In this document: piece after piece, positions 8,725-18,010 of the stretch
How the letters are laid out: the number at the start of each line of letters is the position of its first letter
Numbering within the stretch: position 1 is the stretch's first letter
Assembly: GCF_011764485.1 (NCBI RefSeq)
Contig: NZ_AP022848.1
Coordinates: forward strand, 1,144,001 to 1,208,000
From: Bosea sp. ANAM02
Lineage (GTDB): Bacteria > Pseudomonadota > Alphaproteobacteria > Rhizobiales > Beijerinckiaceae
Length of the DNA: 64,000 nucleotides
Direction of reading: 5' to 3'
The notes under the pieces: generated by a model
What the model saw: only the letters and a program-made list of their open reading frames with translations
Databases searched by the model: none
What the model was told of the DNA's origin: nothing
Made by a program: the position numbers and the translations under genes

Positions 8725-9035
8725 CGAGCGTTCACCGGTTTTTTCCCCAGGGGAGCTGCCCCGTCGACGCGTATGGCGCCGTCCAGAGCGACACGGCGTC
8801 AGAATATTCGCTCCGCGGCGAGAGTAAATTGATCTCCGGAAGCCGCTTGCCAGGCGGGAGATATCGCGTTCTGCTCGGCATGCATCGATGGGCCGGTCGC
8901 CATCCTCGGATGCCCGCAGGTCGATCGAAGGGACCTGCGTCAGGTCGACAAGAGGTCGACAGGTTGGATGTTGCGTGCATATCATGCCTTGGTCGTGAGC
9001 CTGGTGCTTGCTGACGGGCCTATTCGGAGGCGGGA
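8725..9035. other. Divergent intergenic region without a gene (311 bases)
   Basis: No plausible coding frame with codon use like the neighbours is seen. The region separates the exported hypothetical gene (minus) from the amidohydrolase gene (plus), so it should hold both promoters. The right half contains repeated AGGTCGAC boxes, listed separately. GGAGGCGGG just before 9036 is the amidohydrolase ribosome site. Confidence 0.6.
8942..8961. promoter_or_regulatory. Tandem AGGTCGACA boxes, possible operator
   Basis: AGGTCGACA occurs at 8942-8950 and again at 8953-8961, 11 bases apart (one helical turn). A related CAGGTCGATC lies at about 8918. Each box carries the palindrome GTCGAC. The site is about 75-95 bases upstream of the amidohydrolase start, a usual operator distance. 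The regulator is unknown. Confidence 0.35.
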
Positions 9036-10271
9036 ATGACGATGCTTCATTTCAAGAATTTCGCTTTGCTCGAACCCGGTTTCGGCGAGTTGCGCCAAGG
9101 CTACGAGCTCGTCGTCGAGGGTGACCAAATCCGCGAGCTGTCCGACAAGCCGCTCAAGCACGCCAAGGCCGATGTGATCGATTGCGGCGGCCGCACCCTG
9201 ATGCCCGGCCTGATCGACAGCCATGTCCATGTCTTCCTGTCCGAGGTCTATATCCGTACGATGGAGAGCATGCCGCTGACGCTGATGACGGCGCGCGCGG
9301 TCCGGCTGATGAAGGGCATGCTCAATCGCGGCTTCACCAGCGTGCGCGATACCGGCGGCGCCGATTGGGGCATCAAGGAAGCGGTCGAGAAGGGCGACGT
9401 CGCCGGTCCCCGCCTGTTCATCGCGGGCGCTGCCATCGGCCCCACCGGCGGCCATAGCGACCCGCGCCGGCGCACCGATTTCGGCGCGCGCTGCCATTGC
9501 TGCAACGCCATGGCCTATACGATGAACGTGTCCGACGGCGTCTCCTCGGTGCGCAAGTCGGTGCGCGAGCAGATGCGGCTCGGCGCCGACCATATCAAGA
9601 TCATGATGTCCGGCGGCGTCGCCAGCCCCTACGACCCGCTCGATTCGATGCAGTTCAGCGTCGACGAGGTGAAGGCCGCGGTCGAGGAGGCGAAGGCGTT
9701 CGGCCGCTATGTCTGCGCGCACGCCTATACGCCGGAGGCGATCACGCGGGCGGCGCAATGCGGTGTGCGCGCGATCGAGCACGGCAACCTGATCGACGAG
9801 GCCTCGGCCAAGCTGATGGCGGAGAACAACATGTTCCTCACCGCCAATCTCGTCGCCTATTACGCGATGAAGGAGCGGGCGGCCGAGTTCGGTATGACCG
9901 GCGACATGCTGGCCAAGAACGATCTCGTCATCGATGGCGGCCTGCGCTCCCTCGAGATCTGCAAGCGGGCCGGCGTGCCGGTCGCCTATGGCTCGGACCT
10001 GCTCGGCCAGTTGCAGAGCGAGCAGTCGCGCGAGTTCCTGCTGCGCCGCGAGGTGCTCTCGCCGCTGGAGATCATCCGCTCGGCGACGACGGTCGGCGCC
10101 CAGATTCTGCGCATGGAAGGCAAGCTCGGCACGGTTCAGACCGGCGCCTTCGCCGACCTGATCCTGGTCGACGGCGACCCGCTCAAGGATCTCGCGCTGT
10201 TCCAGGAGCAGGGCAAGCATCTCGCCGCGATCATGAAGGGCGGCGCCTTCCACAAGAATACGCTGCACTGA
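9036..10271 (+). CDS. Metal-dependent amidohydrolase (imidazolonepropionase/prolidase-like)
   Basis: 411 residues of the amidohydrolase superfamily. The metal motif HxH is in MPGLIDSHVHVFL (near residue 66). HAYTPEA and IEHGNLID hold the later histidines and AYGSDLLG the catalytic aspartate. The lysine candidate is in GADHIKIMMSGG. It ends with the beta-sandwich remnant GAFADLILVDGDPLKDL. This group cleaves Xaa-Pro or Xaa-Arg dipeptides, or N-acyl compounds. It stands just upstream of a polyamine-type ABC importer on the same strand, so it may process the imported substrate. That is inferred. Confidence 0.9.
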   Translation: MTMLHFKNFALLEPGFGELRQGYELVVEGDQIRELSDKPLKHAKADVIDCGGRTLMPGLIDSHVHVFLSEVYIRTMESMPLTLMTARAVRLMKGMLNRGFTSVRDTGGADWGIKEAVEKGDVAGPRLFIAGAAIGPTGGHSDPRRRTDFGARCHCCNAMAYTMNVSDGVSSVRKSVREQMRLGADHIKIMMSGGVASPYDPLDSMQFSVDEVKAAVEEAKAFGRYVCAHAYTPEAITRAAQCGVRAIEHGNLIDEASAKLMAENNMFLTANLVAYYAMKERAAEFGMTGDMLAKNDLVIDGGLRSLEICKRAGVPVAYGSDLLGQLQSEQSREFLLRREVLSPLEIIRSATTVGAQILRMEGKLGTVQTGAFADLILVDGDPLKDLALFQEQGKHLAAIMKGGAFHKNTLH

Positions 10272-10424
10272 GAGCTGCCCAGCCGCCAGCCAGCAGATGA
10301 CGGAAATGCAGGCTTCAATGTTTGTAAGTGGCGTCGCAAACTGCCGTTCGAACGAGGGGACGGTCTTGGCTTCCAGAGTGGACGACATGCGGCAGGGAAC
10401 CGCCTGCCATAGGGGAACGATCGG

Positions 10425-11240
10425 GTGAGCGCCGGTTCGCAGCGATTCGGGCGCTACGCCTTGAATGGTGCAGCCGGGCTGTCGCTCGGCTTCATCCTGC
10501 TTCCGCTGATCTTCGTGACCTGGCTCGCCTTTTTCCGGCAGGAGATTCCGTCCTTCCCGCCGGAGGGCTATTCGCTGAAATGGTTCGCGGGCGCGGCGAA
10601 CAACAAATCCTTCATCGACGGCTTCACGCTGAGCCTACAGGTCGCCGTCGCATCGACGCTGATCGGATTGCTTCTCGGTGTGCCCGCGAGCCTCGCACTG
10701 GTGCGCCACCGCATTCCGCTGGGAGGCGGCATCAGCACGCTGCTGCTTTTGCCTCTGGTGATGCCGGGCATCGTGCTGGGCACCGCGACCTATGTCTTCC
10801 AGATCGAGGTCGAGATCGCCACGCAATTGCCGGTGATGGGCTCGCTCGGCGGGCTCATCGCGGCGCACACGCTCGTCGTCATCCCCTGGGTGGTGCGGCT
10901 GGTGACGGCGAGCCTCGCCGGCTTCGACCGCTCGATCGAGGAGGCCGCGCAGAATCTGGGCGCCGGCCCGGTCACCACCTTCTGGCGGGTGACGCTGCCG
11001 AGCATCCGGCCCGGCATCGTCGCGGCGGCGCTGTTCAGCTTCGTGACCTCCTTCGGCAATCTCGAGATGAGCCTGTTCCTGGTCGGGCCGGGACGGACGA
11101 CGCTGCCGATCGCGATCCTTCAATATCTCGAATGGAAGATCGATCCGACGGTGGCGGCGGCCTCCCTGATCCAGATCGTCCTGATCGGCGCCGCGATGAT
11201 CGTGACCGATCGCTATGTCAAACTGAGCCGGGTGGTGTGA
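10425..11240 (+). CDS. ABC transporter permease (PotC/YdcV-like)
   Basis: 271-residue permease, starting at GTG with AGGGGAA about 8 bases upstream. Six spans are apparent. The EAA loop is EEAAQNLGAGPVTTFWRVTLPSI near residue 167, the pattern of spermidine/putrescine-type permeases. It is the first gene of a four-gene importer set: this permease, ATPase, receptor, second permease. The gap to the ATPase is 4 bases. Confidence 0.93.
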   Translation: MSAGSQRFGRYALNGAAGLSLGFILLPLIFVTWLAFFRQEIPSFPPEGYSLKWFAGAANNKSFIDGFTLSLQVAVASTLIGLLLGVPASLALVRHRIPLGGGISTLLLLPLVMPGIVLGTATYVFQIEVEIATQLPVMGSLGGLIAAHTLVVIPWVVRLVTASLAGFDRSIEEAAQNLGAGPVTTFWRVTLPSIRPGIVAAALFSFVTSFGNLEMSLFLVGPGRTTLPIAILQYLEWKIDPTVAAASLIQIVLIGAAMIVTDRYVKLSRVV

Positions 11241-11244
11241 ACGG

Positions 11245-12303
11245 ATGGCGCGGCTTTCTCTCTCGCACCTGAAGAAGACCTATGGCGCGCTGACGGTCGT
11301 CGACGATGTCGACATCACGGTTGCCAACGGGGAGTTTCTCGTCCTGCTCGGCCCCTCCGGCTGCGGCAAGACCACGACCCTGCGCATGATCGCCGGCTTC
11401 ATCGCGCCGACATCGGGGGCGATCAAGATCGGCGAGCAGGACGTCACCAACCTGCCGCCCTGGAAGCGCCATTGCGGGCTGGTCTTCCAGAGCTACGCCC
11501 TGTTCCCGCATATGACGGTGGCGCAGAACGTCGCTTTCGGGCTGGAAATGCACAAGGTGCCGCAAGCCGAGCGCGGCACGCGCGTCGCCGAGGCGCTCAG
11601 GCTGGTCAGGCTCGGCGGCTTCGACGAGCGCTATCCGCGCCAGCTCTCCGGCGGCCAGCAGCAGCGTGTCGCGCTCGCCCGCGCGCTGGCGATGGAGCCG
11701 CAGGTGCTGCTGCTTGACGAGCCGCTCTCCAATCTCGACGCCAAGCTGCGCCTGGAGGTGCGGATCGAGATCCGCGAATTGCAGCAGAAGCTAGGCCTCA
11801 CCACGATCATGGTGACCCATGACCAGGAGGAGGCGCTGACCATGGCGGACCGCCTCGTCGTCATGGAAAAAGGACAGGTGCGCCAGATCGGCACCCAGCG
11901 CGAGCTCTACGAGAAGCCGGCCGATCGTTTCGTCGCCGGCTTCATCGGGCGCAGCGCCTTCATCGAGGGGCAGGTCACGGGCCAGGGGCGTTTCCGCACC
12001 GGCGGCGGGCTCGACATCGCCTGCGACGCCGCTGCCGCGCCCGGTCCCGCGACACTGGCGCTCCGGCCGGAGCGGATCGCGATCGGAGGCGAGGCGGACG
12101 GGTTGCCCAACCGTTTTCCGGCGCGGGTCGAGCATGCCTCCTATCTCGGCGCGCTGCTCGACGTTCAGGTCGCGCTCAACGAGCAGGACCGCATGCTTCT
12201 GCAGATCCCGAACAAGGTCGGGTCCGCCGAACCGCATGTCGGCGAGAGCATCACGATAGGCTGGGCCGAAAGCGCCGGGCTCGTCTATCCGCAAGGGGCC
12301 TGA
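11245..12303 (+). CDS. ABC transporter ATP-binding protein (PotA-like)
   Basis: 352 residues. Walker A is GPSGCGKTT at residues 36-44. The ABC signature is LSGGQQQR at about 134-141, followed by Walker B VLLLDEPLSNLD and the switch histidine in VTHDQEEALT. The C-terminal third is a TOBE-type regulatory domain (ALRPERIAIGG). It energises uptake through the flanking permeases at the inner face of the membrane. It is 4 bases from the upstream gene. Confidence 0.96.
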   Translation: MARLSLSHLKKTYGALTVVDDVDITVANGEFLVLLGPSGCGKTTTLRMIAGFIAPTSGAIKIGEQDVTNLPPWKRHCGLVFQSYALFPHMTVAQNVAFGLEMHKVPQAERGTRVAEALRLVRLGGFDERYPRQLSGGQQQRVALARALAMEPQVLLLDEPLSNLDAKLRLEVRIEIRELQQKLGLTTIMVTHDQEEALTMADRLVVMEKGQVRQIGTQRELYEKPADRFVAGFIGRSAFIEGQVTGQGRFRTGGGLDIACDAAAAPGPATLALRPERIAIGGEADGLPNRFPARVEHASYLGALLDVQVALNEQDRMLLQIPNKVGSAEPHVGESITIGWAESAGLVYPQGA

Positions 12304-12339
12304 CGGCTCCATCCGGCGTCCAGAAACGAGGGGAATACC

Positions 12340-13386
12340 ATGGCTTCATTCGACAGGCGTGATCTTCTGAAAGGTGCAGGCGCGGCAGCGCTGGTGACGG
12401 CGACCGGTATGCCGGCTCTCGCCCAGGCCGGCGGGCGCGTCGTCATCGGCACCTGGGGTGGCGACTATGCCAGGCTGCTGACCAAGAATATCGAGGACCC
12501 GATCCTCAAGGCGAAGGGCATCGAGGTGGTGCAGGACCAGGCCGGCGACGCGCCGCGCCGGGCCAAGATGGTGGCCGAGCGCCGCCTGCCGCGCGGTACC
12601 GTCGACATCCAGGGCCTCTCGGCCGCGAACATGTACGAGATGAACGAGGCCGGTGTCCTGGAGCAGCTCGACTACTCCAAGATCCCGAATGCCAAGAACC
12701 TGCTGCCGACGATGAAATATCCCTATGGCATCGGGCATATCTATTCGGGCAACGTCGTCATCTACAATCCCAAGATCATCTCGCCGGCGCCGAAGGGCTT
12801 CAAGGACTGGCTCGATCCGAAATGGGGTTCGAAGATCGGCTTCATCGACATCCAGTACCAATCGATCTTCATCGCCGCCTCCATGGCCGCCACCGGCGGC
12901 AAGGACATGAACGACATGGAGAAGGCCAAGGAGATCCTGCTCGCGGTCAAGAAGGCCGGGGCGCGCGTCTACCCGACCAACGAGGCCTTCGCCCAGGCGA
13001 TGAAGAACGAGGAGGTCGGAATCAGCGCGATCTGGAAGGCGCGCGTCGTCCAATGGCAGAACGCCGGCATCCCCTGCGAGGCGGTCTCGCCGGTCGAGGG
13101 TATCCCGACCTATGTCTCGGGCTTCGTGATCCAGAAGAACGCGCCGAACAAGGACAATGCCTACGCCTATATGGACGCGATGCTGGCCAAGGCGCCGCAG
13201 GAGGCCTTCGCCGTCGACATGGGCTATAACGGCACCGTCTCCGGCCTCACGATCGATCCGGCGCTGCACAAGCGCATCGGCTTCACGCCGGAAGAGGAGA
13301 AGACGCTGAAGGACCTCGACTACGCCTTCCTCGCCAAGAACGACGCGGCGATGAAGGAGTGGTGGGACAAGGTCTTCAAGGCCTGA
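12340..13386 (+). CDS. ABC transporter solute-binding protein (PotD-like), probable Tat substrate
   Basis: 348 residues. The N-terminus DRRDLLKGAGAAALVTATG is a twin-arginine signal (RRxLLK), and cleavage is likely near ALAQA (residue 30). The mature part starts RVVIGTWGGDYARLL and follows the spermidine/putrescine-binding fold of family 1/8 receptors. A Tat signal implies folding in the cytoplasm before export. It sits between the ATPase and the second permease. The substrate may be a polyamine, opine or similar cationic compound and cannot be assigned from sequence alone. Confidence 0.93.
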   Translation: MASFDRRDLLKGAGAAALVTATGMPALAQAGGRVVIGTWGGDYARLLTKNIEDPILKAKGIEVVQDQAGDAPRRAKMVAERRLPRGTVDIQGLSAANMYEMNEAGVLEQLDYSKIPNAKNLLPTMKYPYGIGHIYSGNVVIYNPKIISPAPKGFKDWLDPKWGSKIGFIDIQYQSIFIAASMAATGGKDMNDMEKAKEILLAVKKAGARVYPTNEAFAQAMKNEEVGISAIWKARVVQWQNAGIPCEAVSPVEGIPTYVSGFVIQKNAPNKDNAYAYMDAMLAKAPQEAFAVDMGYNGTVSGLTIDPALHKRIGFTPEEEKTLKDLDYAFLAKNDAAMKEWWDKVFKA

Positions 13387-13395
13387 TGCCCCCTT

Positions 13396-13527
13396 TGTCA
13401 TTCCGGGGCGCTCCGCTGGAGCGAACCCGGAACCCACGACTGGGCGAGACTTGCATTTTCGGCAACCGCGATCGCTCGCCCGGTCGCGGGTTCCGGGTTC
13501 ATGCCTTCGGCATGCCCCGGAATGACA
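13396..13527. repeat. Palindromic repeat, CATTCCGGGGC family (type C, copy 1), inside an ABC operon
   Basis: The arms TGTCATTCCGGGGC and GCCCCGGAATGACA bound a 132-base inverted repeat, with inner arms GAACCCGGAACCC and GGGTTCCGGGTTC. It fills the gap between the receptor stop and the second permease. The AGGAG ribosome site of that permease starts right at its right end. A folded transcript could separate receptor from permease expression. Confidence 0.85.
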
Positions 13528-13537
13528 GGAGTTGGTT

Positions 13538-14410
13538 ATGAGTGTTTCCGCTCCCGAAGCCGTCGCCGGCGCACGGACCAGGCTCGCCGGCCTGCTCGTC
13601 GTGCCGGCGACGCTTTTCGTCGCCCTGATGTTGATCGGGCCGCTGACGATCCTGTTCCGCTATTCGCTCAACAAGTTCGTTCCCGGCCAGTTCATGGTCG
13701 ATGCGCTGGTGATCGAGAACTACGTCAAGTTCTTCACCGATGCCTATTATCTCAACGTGCTCGCCCGCACGGTCCGCGTCGCGGTGATCTGCACGCTGGC
13801 CTGCCTGATCATGGGCTTCCCTCTGGCCTATGTGCTGGCGCGCACGCAAAGCCGCTTCAAGAACCTGATGGTCATCGCAGTCGTGCTGCCGCTCTTCGTC
13901 GGCAATGCCGTGCGCGCCGCCGGCTGGATGACGCTCTTCGGCAGCAAGGGGGCGTTCAACGCCTCGCTGATGGGGCTTGGCCTGATCGATCAGCCGCTGG
14001 AGATCATGTATACCGAGAATGCCGTGCTGATCGGCATCATCGCGGTCAACCTGCCCTTCATGGTGCTGACGCTGCAGAGCGTGATCGAGGGCATCCCGCG
14101 CAATGTCGAGGAAGCCGCCTTCAGCCTCGGCGCCGGCCCCGCGGCGATGTTCCGCCGCGTGCTCTGGCCGCTGGCGCTGCCCGGTATCCTCGCCGGCACG
14201 ATCCTGACCTTCATCCTGGCGATGAACGCCTATGCCACGCCGGTGCTGCTGGGCGGGCCGAAATTCCAGATGATGGGGCCGCTGGTCTATGGCCAGTTCG
14301 CGCAGCAGAACAACTGGCCCTTCGGCGGCGCGATCTCGTTCATCCTGATGACGGCGACGATCCTGCTCACCATGATCGCCCATCTCACCGTGCAGCGGCG
14401 CTATCGCTGA
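13538..14410 (+). CDS. ABC transporter permease (PotB-like)
   Basis: 290-residue permease. The span after residue 17 (LLVVPATLFVALMLIGPLTIL) leads into a PotB-type fold, with the EAA loop EEAAFSLGAGPAAMFRRVLWPL near residue 190. ATG at 13538 with AGGAG upstream is preferred over a TTG two codons earlier. It completes the importer that starts at 10425. The gene order permease-ATPase-receptor-permease, with a repeat before the last gene, is somewhat unusual. Confidence 0.93.
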   Translation: MSVSAPEAVAGARTRLAGLLVVPATLFVALMLIGPLTILFRYSLNKFVPGQFMVDALVIENYVKFFTDAYYLNVLARTVRVAVICTLACLIMGFPLAYVLARTQSRFKNLMVIAVVLPLFVGNAVRAAGWMTLFGSKGAFNASLMGLGLIDQPLEIMYTENAVLIGIIAVNLPFMVLTLQSVIEGIPRNVEEAAFSLGAGPAAMFRRVLWPLALPGILAGTILTFILAMNAYATPVLLGGPKFQMMGPLVYGQFAQQNNWPFGGAISFILMTATILLTMIAHLTVQRRYR

Positions 14411-14426
14411 GGCGAGTTGCCCATGT

Positions 14427-14550
14427 GAGCCCTCATCCTGAGGAGCCGCGTCAGCGGCGTCTCGAAGGATGTTCCAGATGCCTCCGGAGCCTCCTGAAAC
14501 ATCCTTCGAGACGCCATTCCCAAGAGAATGGCTCCTCAGGATGAGGGCTC
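14427..14550. repeat. Palindromic intergenic repeat, CCTCATCCTGAGGAG family (type B, copy 2)
   Basis: The arms GAGCCCTCATCCTGAGGAG and CTCCTCAGGATGAGGGCTC bound a 124-base palindrome that shares its left half with the copy at 3480-3593. It lies just after the last permease gene of the importer and before a true hairpin-with-T-run terminator. Confidence 0.85.
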
Positions 14551-14577
14551 AGGGAATGTCCAAATAGGTTCCCAAGC

Positions 14578-14613
14578 AAAACCGCTCCCGGCCGGGTGGC
14601 CGGAGGCGGTTTT
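14578..14613. terminator. Bidirectional Rho-independent terminator
   Basis: The stem AAAACCGC, then CCGGCC-GGGT-GGCCGG, then GCGGTTTT has A and T runs on its two sides, so it can stop transcription from both directions. It lies between the plus-strand importer and the minus-strand RND pump, which converge here. Confidence 0.85.
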
Positions 14614-14628
14614 CTCGTTGGCTTAGGC

Positions 14629-17600
14629 CTACTCGGCAGCCTGCAGGACCGGCGGCTCGATATCGTGTCGGGCGAGCGGGCGGTTGCCCGCGAGCTTGCG
14701 CATCAGCACGTAGAAGACCGGCGTCAGGAAGATGCCGAAGGCGGTGACGCCGATCATGCCGGCGAAGACCGCGATGCCCATGGCCTGCCGCATCTCGGCG
14801 CCGGCCCCGGTCGAGATCACCAGCGGCACCACGCCCATGACGAAGGCGAGCGAGGTCATCAGGATCGGCCGCAGGCGCAGGCGGCTGGCCTCGATCGCGG
14901 CCTGGACCGGCGTCCTGCCCTCGAACTCGAGCTCCCGCGCGAATTCGACGATCAGGATGGCGTTCTTGGCGGATAGTCCGACCAGGACGACGAGGCCGAT
15001 CTGGGTGAAGACGTTGTTGTCTCCGCCCGACAGCCAGACACCAGTCAGCGCCGCCAGCAGGCCCATCGGGATGATCAGCAGGATGGCGACCGGCAGGGTC
15101 ATGCTCTCGTACTGGGCCGCCAGCACCAGGAAGACCAGCAGGATCGCGACGGGGAACACGATCACCGCCGAGTTGCCGGCCAGGATCTCCTGATAGGTCA
15201 GCTCGGTCCATTCGAAGGCGAAGCCCTTGGGCAGGGTCTCCTTCGCGATGCGCTCCACCGCCTCCTGCGCCTGTCCCGAGGAGAAGCCCGGAGCCGCGCC
15301 GGCATTGATGTCGGCCGAGAGGAAGCCGTTATAGCGCATGGCGCGTTCCGGCCCGGAATCGCTGCGCACGTTGAGCACGGCGCTGAGCGGGATCATCTCG
15401 CCGCTGTTCGAGCGCACCCTGAGCTGGCCGATATGCTCGGGCTGGGCGCGGAAGGGCGCATCGGCCTGGACGCGCACGGTGTAGGTGCGGCCGAAGCGGT
15501 TGAAGTCGTTGACATAGGTCGAGCCGAGATAGGTCTGCAGCGTGTCGAACACCTCCGTCACAGGCACCCCGAGCTGGCGGGCCTTGGTGCGGTCGATATC
15601 GGCGTAGAGCTGCGGAACGTTGACCTGGAAGCTCGAGAACATGCCGGCGATCTCGGGTGCGGTCGCGGCCTTGGCCATGAAGGCCTTGGTCGCCTCGTCG
15701 AGCGCCGCGTAGCCCAGCCCGGCGCGATCCTCGATCTGCAGCTTGAAGCCGCCGATCGTACCGAGCCCCTGCACGGGCGGCGGCGGGAACATCGCGATGA
15801 AGGCTTCCTTGATGCCGCCGAACTGCTTGTTGAGATCGGCGGCGATGGCGTTGCCGCTCAAGGACGGGTCCTTGCGCTGGTCGAAGGGCTTCAGGCCGAC
15901 GAAGACGATGCCGGAATTCGACGAGTTGGTGAAACCGTTGATCGAGAGGCCGGGGAAGGAGATGGCGTTCTCGACGCCCGGATGCTTCAGCGCGATCTCG
16001 TCCATGCGGCGGATGACATCCTCCGTCCGGTCGAGGGTCGCGGCATCCGGCAACTGGGCGAAGCCGACGAGATACTGCTTGTCCTGGCCCGGCACGAAAC
16101 CCGAGGGCACCGCCTTGAACAGCACGCCGGTCGCACCGAGCAGCACGACATAGACCGCCAGCATCACCGCGCGATGCGAGATCACCCGGCGCACCCCGCC
16201 GCCATAAGCCTCGGACGAGCGGGTGAAGAAGCGGTTGAAAGCGCGGAAGAACCAGCCGAACAGCCTGTCCATGAAGCGGGTCAGCCCGTCCTTGGGAGCG
16301 TGATGGCCCTTCAGCAGCAGCGCGGCGAGAGCCGGCGAGAGCGTCAGCGAGTTGATCGCCGAGATCACCGTCGAGATCGCGATGGTCAGCGCGAACTGGC
16401 GGTAGAACTGGCCGGTCAGGCCTGAGATGAAGGCGAGCGGCACGAAGACCGCGACCAGCACCAGCGCGATCGCGATGATCGGGCCGGAGACCTCGCGCAT
16501 CGCCTTATAGGTGGCTTCGCGCGGGGAGAGGCCGTTCTCGATATTGCGCTCGACATTCTCGACCACGACGATCGCGTCGTCTACGACGATGCCGATGGCG
16601 AGCACCAGCCCGAACAGGCTGAGCGCATTGATCGAGAAGCCCATGACATACATCACCGCGAAGGTACCGACGATCGAGATCGGCACGGCGACGAGCGGGA
16701 TGATGGAGGCGCGCCAGGTCTGCAGGAAGACGATGACGACGAGCACGACGAGCGCGACGGCTTCGAGCAGCGTGGTGATGACCGCCTTGATCGAGGCGCG
16801 CACGAACTGGGTGGTGTCGTAGACGATCGAATAATCCACGCCCTCGGGCATGTTCTGCTTGATCTCGCGCATCGTCTCCTGGACGCGGTCGGCGATCGCG
16901 ATGGCGTTCGAGCCCGGGGCCTGGAAGACCGGCACGGCGACGGCCGACTTGCCGTTGAGCAGCGAGCGCAGCGCATAGTCGGCGGCGCCGAGTTCGATGC
17001 GGGAGACGTCCTTCAGCCGGACGACCGCGCCGTCGGCCGCGGTCTTGACGATGATCTCGCCGAACTGCTCCTCGTTCTGAAGGCGGCCCTGGGCGTTCAC
17101 CGAAAGCTGCAGGTCGAGGCCCGGCGCATTCGGCGAGGCGCCGATGACGCCGGCCGCGGCCTGGACGTTCTGGGCGCGGATCTCGCGCACGACGTCGCCG
17201 GGCGACAGGCCGTGCTCGGCGACCTTCTGCGGGTCGAGCCAGACGCGCATCGAGTAGTCGCCCGAGCCGAAGAGCTGGACCTGGCCGACGCCGTCGATGC
17301 GGGCGAGCCGGTCCTTGACGTTGAGCACCGCGTAGTTGCGCAGATAGGTCATGTCATAGCGGCCGTTCGGCGAGGTGATGTGCACCACCATCGTCAGGTC
17401 CGGCGAGCTCTTGACCGTGGTGACGCCGAGCCGGCGCACCTCCTCGGGCAGGCGCGGCTCGGCCTGGCTGACGCGGTTCTGCACGAGCTGCTGGGCCTTG
17501 TCCGGGTCGGTGCCCAGGCGGAAGGTGACGTTCAGCGTCATGACGCCGTCGGTCGTCGCCTGGCTCGACATGTAGAGCATGCCCTCGACGCCGTTAATCT

Positions 17601-17808
17601 GCTCCTCGATCGGCGTCGCCACCGTCTCGGCGATCACGCGCGGGCTGGCGCCCGGATATTGCGCCCGCACGACGACCGTCGGGGGGACGACTTCCGGGTA
17701 TTCGGAGATCGGCAGGGCCCTGATCGAGAGCAGCCCTGCCAGGAAGATCAGCACGGAAAGGACCGCCGCGAAGATCGGCCGATCGATGAAGAATTTCGAG
17801 AGGTTCAT
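14629..17808 (-). CDS. RND efflux pump inner-membrane transporter (HAE1/AcrB family)
   Basis: 1059 residues, full length for the family. It begins MNLSKFFIDRPIFAAVLSVLI, the standard first span. The second porter start is FFTRSSEAYGGGVRRVISHRAVML. The GxxxDDAIVVVENVER motif in the middle (span 4) carries the paired aspartates for proton relay. The start at 17808 is chosen because the extra upstream frame is repeat DNA. It uses the proton gradient to expel drugs or lipophilic compounds, working with the adaptor encoded upstream. No outer-membrane channel gene is nearby, so a shared TolC-like protein is likely. Confidence 0.96.
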   Translation of the reverse strand: MNLSKFFIDRPIFAAVLSVLIFLAGLLSIRALPISEYPEVVPPTVVVRAQYPGASPRVIAETVATPIEEQINGVEGMLYMSSQATTDGVMTLNVTFRLGTDPDKAQQLVQNRVSQAEPRLPEEVRRLGVTTVKSSPDLTMVVHITSPNGRYDMTYLRNYAVLNVKDRLARIDGVGQVQLFGSGDYSMRVWLDPQKVAEHGLSPGDVVREIRAQNVQAAAGVIGASPNAPGLDLQLSVNAQGRLQNEEQFGEIIVKTAADGAVVRLKDVSRIELGAADYALRSLLNGKSAVAVPVFQAPGSNAIAIADRVQETMREIKQNMPEGVDYSIVYDTTQFVRASIKAVITTLLEAVALVVLVVIVFLQTWRASIIPLVAVPISIVGTFAVMYVMGFSINALSLFGLVLAIGIVVDDAIVVVENVERNIENGLSPREATYKAMREVSGPIIAIALVLVAVFVPLAFISGLTGQFYRQFALTIAISTVISAINSLTLSPALAALLLKGHHAPKDGLTRFMDRLFGWFFRAFNRFFTRSSEAYGGGVRRVISHRAVMLAVYVVLLGATGVLFKAVPSGFVPGQDKQYLVGFAQLPDAATLDRTEDVIRRMDEIALKHPGVENAISFPGLSINGFTNSSNSGIVFVGLKPFDQRKDPSLSGNAIAADLNKQFGGIKEAFIAMFPPPPVQGLGTIGGFKLQIEDRAGLGYAALDEATKAFMAKAATAPEIAGMFSSFQVNVPQLYADIDRTKARQLGVPVTEVFDTLQTYLGSTYVNDFNRFGRTYTVRVQADAPFRAQPEHIGQLRVRSNSGEMIPLSAVLNVRSDSGPERAMRYNGFLSADINAGAAPGFSSGQAQEAVERIAKETLPKGFAFEWTELTYQEILAGNSAVIVFPVAILLVFLVLAAQYESMTLPVAILLIIPMGLLAALTGVWLSGGDNNVFTQIGLVVLVGLSAKNAILIVEFARELEFEGRTPVQAAIEASRLRLRPILMTSLAFVMGVVPLVISTGAGAEMRQAMGIAVFAGMIGVTAFGIFLTPVFYVLMRKLAGNRPLARHDIEPPVLQAAE

Positions 17809-17849
17809 GGGTGCGCCCCTTCGGAGCGGATAGGACATTGGACGAAAAA

Positions 17850-18002
17850 CGCCGTAATTCCGGGGCTTCGCGAAGCGAAGAGCCCGGAATCCAGAACCGC
17901 TGGGCTTGATCGGGATGCGGCCCGGCCGGAGTGCTTTTCTCCAGCATGGCATCGGTTCTGGATTCCGGGCTCGCCCCTGCGGGGCGCCCCGGAATGACGG
18001 CG
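17850..18002. repeat. Palindromic repeat, CATTCCGGGGC family (type C, copy 2), inside the efflux operon
   Basis: A 153-base inverted repeat has outer arms CGCCGTAATTCCGGGGC and GCCCCGGAATGACGGCG and inner arms CCCGGAATCCAGAACC and GGTTCTGGATTCCGGG. It occupies nearly all of the gap between the adaptor stop (18011) and the pump start (17808). A related copy is at 13396-13527. Confidence 0.85.
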
Positions 18003-18010
18003 GGGCTTTG

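Noticed and set aside
8942..8961. The AGGTCGACA tandem as the start of a CRISPR array
   Set aside because: Only two exact short units with no spacer diversity, and no cas gene anywhere in the window.
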